A stretch of 12,068 nucleotides of DNA from NCBI GenBank assembly GCA_002345205.1, contig DDVI01000048.1, positions 1 through 12,068 on the forward strand, read 5' to 3'. The stretch comes from Bdellovibrionaceae bacterium UBA2316. GTDB taxonomy: Bacteria > Bdellovibrionota > Bdellovibrionia > Bdellovibrionales > Bdellovibrionaceae. The notes beneath the pieces are model-generated. The model was not told the origin of the DNA, searched no databases, and worked only from the letters and a program-made list of their open reading frames with translations. Positions 1 through 4,950 of the stretch are shown one piece after another. The position numbers and the translations under genes were made by a program. Each line of letters starts with the position of its first letter. The stretch's first letter is position 1.

Positions 1-2
1 CT

Positions 3-170
3 GACGCACGTGACGGATCGAATCAGCAACCTAAGGCTGCTGATATCGATTCGTCTGCTGATATTTTGGAGTTTCGTCGCCGCTCTCGTTTAGCGGCAGA
101 TGGTTCGAATCAGAATCTGTCGATCTCCGGTTCGCTTATAGGAAGAATTGGTAGTGAGGGGCGGACTTGA
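3..170 (+). CDS. C-terminal end of an unidentified protein (5' end outside window)
   Basis: Reading frame 3 is open from the window edge to a TGA at 168-170, giving 55 residues rich in Ser, Asp, Arg and Ala (for example SADILEFRRR). Codon use is balanced and higher in GC than the element to the right, so it looks like host chromosomal coding sequence. I see no domain. The last eight or so codons and the stop lie in the 25-bp repeat that matches the tRNA-Met 3' end. The repeat copy beside the tRNA also holds this TGA in the same phase, so the gene probably ended at the same codon before integration and overlapped the tRNA gene antisense. The frame could instead stay open by chance after a true end further upstream. 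Confidence 0.5.
   Translation, partial: DARDGSNQQPKAADIDSSADILEFRRRSRLAADGSNQNLSISGSLIGRIGSEGRT
146..170. repeat. Left attachment repeat (att core copy, displaced tRNA 3' end)
   Basis: This 25-bp segment is identical to 6333-6357, which forms the 3' part of the tRNA-Met gene (T-arm and acceptor strand plus CCA). After two mismatches the next four bases (CGCC) match again. It is therefore the displaced original 3' end of the tRNA gene, left on the far side of the inserted element. It is not a functional tRNA because the 5' two thirds are absent. Confidence 0.9.
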
Positions 171-215
171 TTCGCCTACGCATGCTAATTGTTTAATAAA
201 TATAAGCATTTAAGT

Positions 216-231
216 CAAGCCTTTTGGCTTG
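216..231. repeat. Small perfect hairpin
   Basis: CAAGCC (216-221), TTTT loop, GGCTTG (226-231) form a perfect 6-bp stem about 45 bp inside the left att repeat. No T-tract follows on either strand, so it is probably not a terminator. It could be part of the recombinase recognition region or of the origin; the function is unknown. Confidence 0.4.
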
Positions 232-371
232 GTAGGTCTAATGGGTAAATATCCCTTTTTTAGGAAAAATCTTAAAAATTGATGTTTTTTTTGAGGGCTT
301 GTATTGGCGTTGAGGCTTATATTTAATTTTTCTAATCAGGTAATCGCTCACACACTCACAAAAATAAGGAA

Positions 372-423
372 TTTGCTTTAATCAAAGTCATGCCCTATCA
401 GGCATTTAACTTTGCCAAGCAAA
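372..423. repeat. Large three-tier interrupted stem-loop
   Basis: Three nested stems stack in 52 bases. The outer stem is TTTGCTT (372-378) with AAGCAAA (417-423), the middle CAAAGT (383-388) with ACTTTG (409-414), and the inner ATGCC (390-394) with GGCAT (401-405). The internal loops are small (4x2 and 1x3) and the terminal loop is CTATCA. That makes 18 base pairs in all, in a stretch with no gene. It could fold as single-stranded DNA (sso, oriT or packaging signal) or as RNA in the leader of the 53-aa gene. Confidence 0.7.
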
Positions 424-463
424 AGGTGATTATTTTAGTCATCTATTTTGTGGGTGTTCGCTA

Positions 464-517
464 CTCCCTTTGTCCTTGTCCCCAGCCGTGGGTGAGGAAC
501 AACTAAAACAAAGGGAG
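464..517 (+). promoter_or_regulatory. Stem-loop overlapping the ribosome binding site of the 53-aa gene
   Basis: The 10-bp arms CTCCCTTTGT (464-473) and ACAAAGGGAG (508-517) are perfect complements. Inside them a second stem pairs TTGTCC with GGAACAA (one bulged A), and CCCA/TGGG forms an apical stem over loop GCCG. The right arm contains the Shine-Dalgarno GGGAGG (513-518) for the TTG start at 524, so the folded RNA would hide the binding site. It may also act as DNA in replication, since it follows the 372-423 structure. No ligand is suggested by the sequence. Confidence 0.6.
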
Positions 518-523
518 GTTTCC

Positions 524-685
524 TTGAAAAATGAAATTAAATTCATCAACCCAGAAAAGATCTCTGTCTCTAAAAATGGATCATTGTTGATTTGGATTTC
601 TAAATCCGTAGTCATCAGCCTACATCCAAATTATTTGGCTAAAATCTTATCTAACAATGAAAGTAAAAAAGCCGTTGGTGAATAA
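524..685 (+). CDS. Small hypothetical protein, 53 aa, TTG start
   Basis: The frame extends further upstream, but the TTG at 524 has a good Shine-Dalgarno (GGGAGG, 513-518) at proper spacing. Starting earlier would place the 464-517 stem-loop inside the gene, so I chose 524. The product is basic to neutral, with the pattern ISVSKNGSLLIWISKSVVISL suggesting beta strands rather than a membrane helix. No domain is recognised. It is the first gene of the short rightward unit with the 88-aa membrane protein 29 bases downstream. Position and size would suit a small regulator or DNA-binding accessory protein, but nothing in the sequence proves this. The last codons form the left arm of a strong hairpin (669-695). 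Confidence 0.5.
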   Translation: MKNEIKFINPEKISVSKNGSLLIWISKSVVISLHPNYLAKILSNNESKKAVGE

Positions 686-695
686 CCAACGGCTT
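665..695 (-). terminator. Strong hairpin at stop codon; leftward intrinsic terminator
   Basis: AAGCCGTTGGT (669-679) and ACCAACGGCTT (685-695) form a perfect 11-bp stem over loop GAATA. On the minus strand the stem is followed by a T run (complement of the A run 665-670), the form of a Rho-independent terminator for leftward transcripts that read past the Rep gene. Rightward transcripts make the same hairpin without a U tract. The arms encode the C-terminus and stop of the 53-aa gene. Confidence 0.65.
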
Positions 696-714
696 CATGT
701 GAAAGGACTAATTT

Positions 715-981
715 ATGGACTGGAAATTTATTTTAGAAAAAATTAGTGAGACATCATGGCATATTGCCATCATGATTTCCGTAGTCTCATTGCTTAAACT
801 GGGGATCATTCAATGGACTATGATTAAGATCGCAACTATTAAAGTCTCACGCATTGAAATTAAGAAAGGTCAGCGGACCGCTTCCTTTTCTAATCCAGAT
901 GAAAATCCAAAGATCATTGAAATTTTAAAGAATGGAAATGATATAAATTTAGATGAGAAATTTTATGATGACGCTTCATAA
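715..981 (+). CDS. Single-pass membrane protein, 88 aa, hypothetical
   Basis: ATG at 715 follows a GAAAGGA ribosome binding site at 701-707. Residues about 15-36 are a hydrophobic helix (HIAIMISVVSLLKLGIIQW) preceded by a short charged N-terminus. The rest is hydrophilic, first basic (SRIEIKKGQR) then acidic at the C-terminus (NLDEKFYDDAS). There is no cleavable signal. Second gene of the rightward unit and convergent with Rep. A small bitopic protein could partner the membrane-anchored ATPase, act in exclusion, or be a virion component if the element is phage-like. The acidic rather than basic C-terminus argues against a classical filamentous major coat protein. No family recognised. Confidence 0.7.
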   Translation: MDWKFILEKISETSWHIAIMISVVSLLKLGIIQWTMIKIATIKVSRIEIKKGQRTASFSNPDENPKIIEILKNGNDINLDEKFYDDAS

Positions 982-994
982 AATTTGAATAGAG

Positions 995-1021
995 TTCCCC
1001 CTCTTTACAATAGAGGGGGAA
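995..1021. terminator. GC-rich hairpin between convergent genes
   Basis: TTCCCCCTCT (995-1004) and AGAGGGGGAA (1012-1021) form a perfect 10-bp stem with a 7-base loop. It lies between the stop of the 88-aa gene and the end of Rep, whose stop is in the loop. Neither strand has a clean T-tract directly after the stem, so it may work as a weak bidirectional terminator or an mRNA 3'-end barrier. It is strikingly GC-rich for its surroundings. Confidence 0.5.
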
Positions 1022-1928
1022 AAGTAATTGGTTGTTTAAAAAGCCACCCATGAGGCGTAGGCTTTTCAGGAAGCCTCGCCTCGGTGGCTTCAATAATTCT
1101 ATTTAAAAAATCTATTTTCTTGCGTTTATTGAAATCCTTAAAAATTTTCAAGGTCAATTCATCCTCATCAAGATTAAAATGTTTTTTATATTTATTTAAG
1201 TTTCCTTCTAATTGAATTTCAATTCGCCACACTTGGCACTTGCTAAACGGTGAAAGTCGGTCCGCCATCATTGCTTTTTTCTGTATGTCAGTTTCATTTT
1301 CTAACTCTTGGGTTTTGTTATAAATACGCAATAAAAAACCATCACCCTTGAAGGTCATACCTGTAAAATTAAAGCCCTTAATCTTTTGGGTTTTACCATA
1401 AATTCTTGTATGACTTGAGAAGTTATAATCGTATTCAAATGGTGATGGAAATAGTTTTTGGGGATTATTCACAATCGCAGTAATTTGACCATCTATTCTT
1501 GAAAGTCCATAATCAATAGGATCAAAAATGTCTATTCTCTCAATAAAGGCTTGATGATTAAGGCGTTTTACAATTTTCTCAATCAAGGCTTGGCGTTGAA
1601 TAAAACTAAAATTCATAGACGCCTTCCCATGCTCTTGAAAAAGTAAAAATTTGCTGGTCGCCCAAAGATAAAGCCCTTTATCGCTTTTTCTTCTAAATTC
1701 ATTAAAGGATTTAGGATCTATATGCCAACTATCTTCCTTGGTTTGTGTAGCAATCATGGCTTCGTTGATAAATTGTTTTCTAATATCTTTGTCGCCCATC
1801 TTGTCGCACCATAAGGTTGCCGTCATCCAGTCAATCCCCAAGTGAATGGGGATGACATCTTCTTTTTGAGATTTTATAAGAATAAGATTTTTTAATTGAT
1901 CCAAAAGGGCTAATTGTTCGGGGATCAT
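1005..1928 (-). CDS. Rep_trans/MobT-like rolling-circle replication initiator or relaxase, 307 aa
   Basis: The protein shows the order of motifs typical of the Rep_trans family (pT181 RepC, CTX phage RstA, Tn916 MobT). These are an N-terminal LGIDWMTATLW (30-40), SRIDGQIT with R-x-D (143-150), then GMTFKGDGFLLRIYNK (190-205) with a candidate nicking tyrosine, and WRIEIQLEG (234-242). Family members nick one strand at an origin through a tyrosine and start rolling-circle replication or conjugative processing. Length is usual for the family. The start ATG overlaps the ATPase stop (ATGA at 1925-1928) and a GGGGGAAG ribosome site precedes it, so the two are translationally coupled. I cannot tell from sequence alone whether it serves replication, transfer, or both. 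The exact catalytic tyrosine is inferred from motif spacing. Confidence 0.72.
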   Translation of the reverse strand: MIPEQLALLDQLKNLILIKSQKEDVIPIHLGIDWMTATLWCDKMGDKDIRKQFINEAMIATQTKEDSWHIDPKSFNEFRRKSDKGLYLWATSKFLLFQEHGKASMNFSFIQRQALIEKIVKRLNHQAFIERIDIFDPIDYGLSRIDGQITAIVNNPQKLFPSPFEYDYNFSSHTRIYGKTQKIKGFNFTGMTFKGDGFLLRIYNKTQELENETDIQKKAMMADRLSPFSKCQVWRIEIQLEGNLNKYKKHFNLDEDELTLKIFKDFNKRKKIDFLNRIIEATEARLPEKPTPHGWLFKQPITFPPLL

Positions 1929-2992
1929 AACTTCCCCCGTGGCTTTGGTGTATAGGCTTTAAAAATGGACCATCTTCCCTCATCCGCTAATAACAATTTT
2001 CCTTTGTGAAGATCATCACGGAAGCCAATATCCTTTGGAATGCCGTAATACTCACAAGTATAATCACTATGAAGTTTTCCGCTGATTAAGATAGGCAACT
2101 GACGGACATCTAACTTTGTATCTCGTAAAGTATCGGTTTGTGTGGCTACTATGAGGAAGATTTCATAGGCTCGTCCAACCCCAAGCAGGTAATTAAGATT
2201 ATCAACTATGACCTGAATAACTTGATTTCTGGCTTTGTCGCTGGTTTCTCTCAAATCTTGTTGGGCTTCATCTAAAAATATAAATGTTGGATTGCCTTTT
2301 TCTTTTCTTTTAACATCTAAACAAATGGCTTCAACTTGATGAGAAAATTCGGTCAATCTATCTAAATCGGTAGAGTCAAAAATCTGGTGAGATGGATAAT
2401 CAGTAAATTCTTGGGGCTTACTTGTTAAAAGTATTTTCTCGCAATTCTCTGGCACTTGTTGATAAATACTTTTAAGAATATAACTTTTACCGCTTCCTGG
2501 TCTTCCACAAAGTCTTATTCCAGATTTATTAAAAATGTTGATTGATAGATCTTTACCAAAGCCATCAACACCTAAACCAAATTCAAAGACTTGGCGTTTT
2601 TTCTTTGGCAAAAAGATTTCTTCTTCAAAGCGTTCAAAATAAAATGTGATCCAGTTTCCGCTGGCTTTGTGAGATATAACTTTACCGCCAAAAACTTGAC
2701 TAATAAATTTGTATTCATTTTCAATGTTGTAATGAATAACTTCATTTAAAATTTTTATCTTTACCCATCTTATTTTGGAATATCTAAAAGTGATTAGGGG
2801 CATAGTCATCATGCTGGGGTAAATAAGTTGTTGGACAGGCTTACCATCTACATTGATAAGTTGATGGCGTCCGTAGTGCTTCAATCGCTTCTTAATTCTT
2901 TGGCGTTGGATATGCCATACAAAGAAAATGGCAATGGCAATAGGCACCAGATATATCACTGGGGAAGTTAAAAGATCTTGGAGGTGTTTCAT
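1925..2992 (-). CDS. Membrane-anchored FtsK/HerA-type DNA-translocase ATPase (TcpA-like coupling protein), 355 aa
   Basis: An N-terminal membrane helix (about 12-26) is followed by a roughly 130-residue linker domain and a RecA-like motor. The motor shows Walker A GRPGSGKS (163-170), Walker B TFIFLDEAQ (236-244) and GRAYEIFLIVATQTD (273-287). The last resembles the RAAG/ATQR segment of FtsK and TcpA, with Thr replacing the usual Arg after ATQ. A GKLLLADEGR stretch (331-340) matches the late beta hairpin of FtsK motors. Such proteins pump DNA across membranes. Next to a Rep_trans initiator this is the orf21/orf20 pairing of Tn916-like elements and also recalls TraB of AICEs. Zot/pI phage ATPases instead carry Walker A at the N-terminus and the membrane helix after the motor. 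A GGAGGTG ribosome site lies in the upstream gene end, and both junctions are ATGA overlaps. Confidence 0.75.
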   Translation of the reverse strand: MKHLQDLLTSPVIYLVPIAIAIFFVWHIQRQRIKKRLKHYGRHQLINVDGKPVQQLIYPSMMTMPLITFRYSKIRWVKIKILNEVIHYNIENEYKFISQVFGGKVISHKASGNWITFYFERFEEEIFLPKKKRQVFEFGLGVDGFGKDLSINIFNKSGIRLCGRPGSGKSYILKSIYQQVPENCEKILLTSKPQEFTDYPSHQIFDSTDLDRLTEFSHQVEAICLDVKRKEKGNPTFIFLDEAQQDLRETSDKARNQVIQVIVDNLNYLLGVGRAYEIFLIVATQTDTLRDTKLDVRQLPILISGKLHSDYTCEYYGIPKDIGFRDDLHKGKLLLADEGRWSIFKAYTPKPRGKL

Positions 2993-3273
2993 TTAGCACC
3001 TCCATCATTTTTATTTTTAACAAAAAATTGCTGGGGATCTTCAAAAGCAATAAACCTAAAAAAGTCGCCATCTTTTCCCTTTGAAATTTCATAGCGGACA
3101 ATAATAAATTTTTCTCTTGGTGGGTTGATCTTTACATCAACAAAAAACGCCCGCTCTTGACGGTTGTCTCCGCTCTCATCTCGTTCTACATAAGTGATAA
3201 TCCACTTATCTTGCTTCTTTGTGAGGGCAATTGATTTAGGTTCAATAACCTCTACATACATTTTTTTACGCAT
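2989..3273 (-). CDS. Hypothetical 94-aa protein heading the ATPase-Rep operon
   Basis: ATG at 3273 has an AAGGAG site (3282-3287) 8 bases upstream. The product is soluble, highly charged and has no signal. Alternating hydrophobic residues (KWIITYVERDE, KFIIVRYEIS, DFFRFIAFED) suggest a small all-beta fold. The stop overlaps the ATPase start by ATGA, so it is translationally coupled. Position matches the small genes ahead of the Tn916 coupling protein and the single-strand-binding genes of filamentous phages, and a beta-rich 94-residue protein would suit ssDNA binding. That role is inference by position and size only. Its ribosome site lies in an inverted repeat with an anti-Shine-Dalgarno sequence. 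Confidence 0.7.
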   Translation of the reverse strand: MRKKMYVEVIEPKSIALTKKQDKWIITYVERDESGDNRQERAFFVDVKINPPREKFIIVRYEISKGKDGDFFRFIAFEDPQQFFVKNKNDGGAK

Positions 3274-3281
3274 AACTTTAT

Positions 3282-3303
3282 CTCCTTGTGATTAAGGAGG
3301 TGG
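3282..3303 (-). promoter_or_regulatory. Anti-SD/SD hairpin masking the operon's first ribosome site
   Basis: On the minus strand CTCCTT (complement of 3294-3299) pairs perfectly with AAGGAG (complement of 3282-3287) over a 6-base loop. AAGGAG is the Shine-Dalgarno of the 94-aa gene. The upstream arm lies in CACCTCCTTAA, the same as the anti-SD tail typical of bacterial 16S rRNA, so the leader carries its own anti-SD. The fold would lower translation of the 94-aa, ATPase and Rep chain. Confidence 0.5.
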
Positions 3304-3419
3304 GCGGAATTGCTTGGCTCCTATGATCACAAAGAAATAAATGGAAACCTAAACAGGTAAAATTGGCTTAATTGATATTTTTTTTGGATTTTTTTTAAAA
3401 AAACAGGTGGGATAAATAG
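3304..3419. other. Intergenic region upstream of the transfer operon, with phased A/T tracts
   Basis: No gene is seen. Two T8 runs (3378-3385 and 3389-3396) spaced 11 bases apart, the second followed directly by A7, form phased A-tracts expected to bend DNA. On the minus strand they lie upstream of the operon and could be an UP element or an easily melted origin part. ACCTAAACAGGT and a second AACAGGT (near 3401) flank the tracts. I could not identify a clear -35/-10 pair, although the leftward promoter should be here. Confidence 0.35.
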
Positions 3420-3448
3420 AAAAACCCATATTTTCTAAAAATATGGGG
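3420..3448 (-). terminator. Intrinsic terminator of the 129-aa membrane-protein gene
   Basis: CCCATATTTT (3425-3434) and AAAATATGGG (3438-3447) form a 10-bp stem over a 3-base loop. On the minus strand the stem is followed by TTTTTCTATTT. It lies 37 bases past the stop of the leftward gene ending at 3485, separating that unit from the 94-aa/ATPase/Rep operon. Confidence 0.7.
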
Positions 3449-3484
3449 TTATATATAAGTTTATTTTCTATATTAAGACTTACG

Positions 3485-3874
3485 CTATGCTGAACGCACA
3501 TTATTTTGTGGCTTATGATCTTTTTGTTTTAACCAGTCCTGCTCATCTTTAAAAGCCCCATAACTTCCAAATGCGAAGAATAGGCAAATCAACCCAACTC
3601 CATAAGGACCAATGGAAATAAAAAGGTTGATAAATCCCAATAAGGCTCTACCTTTTGGATTATGATAGTTGCTTGGGGTATCAATTGTGCTTGATGTCTC
3701 CCATCCTCCACCAAAAAATGAGCATAGTGCCAAAGCAACAAATACAACAGCCGAAGACGCACAAAGAAATGCCCTGATATAAGAAAGATACTTTTTATTT
3801 TCCTTCTCCAATCCGCCAGCAATTGCCATTGCCACAATTACGTATAAAATTGAAAAAACCACAAAAGTTGCCAT
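3485..3874 (-). CDS. Three-pass membrane protein, 129 aa, hypothetical
   Basis: The open frame could begin at a TTG at 3892, but the ATG at 3874 is preceded by AAAAGGAG at ideal spacing, so I start there. Hydrophobic helices lie at about 3-20, 33-55 and 77-104. A charged, probably cytoplasmic, tail follows (KDEQDWLKQKDHKPQ). A Gly-rich loop (FFGGGWETSSTIDT) joins helices 2 and 3. No family is recognised. It has its own promoter (3969-3996) and terminator (3420-3448), unlike the other two membrane genes. With those two it forms a cluster of small multi-pass proteins between the integrase and the DNA-processing operon. Roles such as transfer pore, entry exclusion or envelope component are possible, none shown. 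Confidence 0.75.
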   Translation of the reverse strand: MATFVVFSILYVIVAMAIAGGLEKENKKYLSYIRAFLCASSAVVFVALALCSFFGGGWETSSTIDTPSNYHNPKGRALLGFINLFISIGPYGVGLICLFFAFGSYGAFKDEQDWLKQKDHKPQNNVRSA

Positions 3875-3968
3875 AAAATCTCCTTTTCCCAATAAGATTT
3901 ATTATGGCAAGTTATGTGCCGCCCCAAACGCCACCACATAAGATTTTGTCTATTATGATTTTTGTTTT

Positions 3969-3996
3969 GTTATACAAGTGTCTAACACTTTGCCAA
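3969..3996 (-). promoter_or_regulatory. Sigma70-type promoter with palindromic spacer (operator candidate)
   Basis: On the minus strand TTGGCA (3991-3996), a 16-base spacer and TATAAC (3969-3974) match -35 and -10 elements closely. They give a leader of roughly 90 bases to the ATG at 3874. The spacer is almost wholly a 6-3-6 inverted repeat, AAGTGT-CTA-ACACTT (3976-3990), where a dimeric repressor would block RNA polymerase. No HTH regulator gene is obvious in the element. Confidence 0.55.
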
Positions 3997-4002
3997 TAGA
4001 TA

Positions 4003-4021
4003 ATGTCTCAATTCAAGACAT
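4003..4021. repeat. Inverted repeat upstream of the promoter
   Basis: ATGTCT (4003-4008) and AGACAT (4016-4021) are separated by CAATTCA. The repeat lies just upstream of the -35 at 3991-3996 and just downstream of the gene ending at 4045. No T-tract follows on the minus strand, so an operator or activator site is more likely than a terminator. Confidence 0.35.
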
Positions 4022-4044
4022 AAAAATGACTTCTATATGACAGA

Positions 4045-4485
4045 TCAATACCAGTAATTTAAAAACGGGTAGATTACCCGTGGTAGATCATCAAAAAATA
4101 TAAATAAAATTGTTATTGGTATTGAGATAAAAGAAATGAGACCAACATTTTTTAGATCATCTTGATCCTTCACTCCTTTGTGTCCCATATAAGAAATTTC
4201 ACCATAGGCTAAAAGAACACTGAAAACATGATAGATCCATGGGTACTCTACGCCATCTTGACTTGAATACCAAATAGACCTTAAAGCAAAAAAACCACAG
4301 ATAATTGATAGTCCGTAGAATGACAAGCCAACTGTGATAAATCCTAAGATTTTTTGGACGGACGGTTGCTTTATTTTTGTCGCCAACAAGGCTGGCACGA
4401 TCGTGAGTGCCGCAAAAATAAAAGCAAATAAAAATCCGCCTACCGCCATCCATACAATGCTTTTCCAAAAAAATGTAATAAACAT
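4045..4485 (-). CDS. Four-pass membrane protein, 146 aa, hypothetical
   Basis: Hydrophobic segments at about 8-36, 46-68, 83-96 and 113-131 indicate three to four membrane helices. The only sizeable charged loop (HKGVKDQDDLKN) is before the last helix, and the C-terminus is aromatic (FLNYWY). The ATG at 4485 has no good Shine-Dalgarno. A second Met at residue 13 has only a weak GGAAAAG upstream, so I keep the longer form. The 5' leader is very AT-rich and contains the palindrome at 4496-4510. No family recognised. Same orientation as the flanking membrane genes, with gaps of 96 and 170 bases. Confidence 0.7.
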   Translation of the reverse strand: MFITFFWKSIVWMAVGGFLFAFIFAALTIVPALLATKIKQPSVQKILGFITVGLSFYGLSIICGFFALRSIWYSSQDGVEYPWIYHVFSVLLAYGEISYMGHKGVKDQDDLKNVGLISFISIPITILFIFFDDLPRVIYPFLNYWY

Positions 4486-4495
4486 TATTTTATTT

Positions 4496-4510
4496 TAGGT
4501 AAAATACCTA
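4496..4510. repeat. 6-3-6 palindrome at the start of the 146-aa gene
   Basis: TAGGTA-AAA-TACCTA sits 11 bases upstream of the ATG at 4485, where a Shine-Dalgarno would be expected. Its size (6-3-6) equals that of the palindrome in the promoter at 3976-3990, but the bases differ. It may be an operator or an RNA hairpin over the initiation region. Confidence 0.35.
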
Positions 4511-4581
4511 TTTTATCAAGAAGTTAGACTCATATATTATTCTAACCAGACTAACGGATGATATATCAATTTATCAAAAGT

Positions 4582-4947
4582 TTATATTCTATGGCTCAAA
4601 TCATCTTCATCTTTTCTTTTGCGGTAATCATTCACTGAATACACAAAGTATTTAGATCCCCAAAAAATTATCACCAAACATGATCCCAAATTACTATAAA
4701 AATCATTCATCTGTTCTTTTGCTGTTTTTGGGGGGCGGTCATCATAATAATCGTCCTCACTTGGACGTGGAAATGAAATAAATGCGGATATAATAATAGC
4801 ATAACCAATGCCTTTCAATATTCGCCAAAATTTATTTTTTTCCTTTGGTAGATATGTGGCAAAAAAAGACGCAATAAAAAGCATTGCCCCAAACTTAATA
4901 AAGGAAACAAAACTTCCATGAATAATCGTCCAGATTATATCACCCAT
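4582..4947 (-). CDS. Three-segment membrane protein, 121 aa, hypothetical
   Basis: Hydrophobic segments at about 12-33, 42-59 and 87-104 flank an acidic, tyrosine- and proline-rich loop (RPSEDDYYDDRPPKTAKEQ). The C-terminus is charged (DYRKRKDEDDLSHR). The ATG is three bases after the integrase stop. A GGGAG site lies in the integrase 3' end, so the two genes are probably co-transcribed and perhaps coupled. No family is recognised. Coupling to the integrase suggests expression when int is expressed, which is odd for a plain structural protein. Confidence 0.72.
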   Translation of the reverse strand: MGDIIWTIIHGSFVSFIKFGAMLFIASFFATYLPKEKNKFWRILKGIGYAIIISAFISFPRPSEDDYYDDRPPKTAKEQMNDFYSNLGSCLVIIFWGSKYFVYSVNDYRKRKDEDDLSHRI

Positions 4948-4950
4948 TTT

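Larger units (their letters stand above)
171..523. other. Non-coding region with stem-loops; candidate replication or transfer origin
   Basis: No convincing gene lies in these 353 bases. The region contains a small hairpin (216-231), a widely spaced 10-bp inverted repeat (AAATATAAGC at 198-207, GCTTATATTT at 315-324), a T8 run (285-292) and two large interrupted stem-loops (372-423 and 464-517). Rolling-circle elements need a double-strand nick site and usually a folded single-strand origin in a non-coding stretch. This is the largest such stretch in the element, so it is the best candidate by inference. A weak promoter-like pair (TTGATG 279-284, 17-base gap, TATTGG 302-307) could drive the rightward genes. 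Confidence 0.45.

Noticed and set aside
146..170. Second tRNA gene or tRNA pseudogene at the left end
   Set aside because: Only the last third of the tRNA is present; it is the displaced att copy.
470..523. Longer N-terminus for the 53-aa gene starting at TTG 470
   Set aside because: It would run through the 464-517 stem-loop and lacks a ribosome site, while TTG 524 has GGGAGG at good spacing.
3311..3361. Tiny rightward frame after a perfect plus-strand Shine-Dalgarno (3291-3301)
   Set aside because: It would encode only about 16 residues from a TTG; the sequence is better explained as the anti-SD arm on the minus strand.
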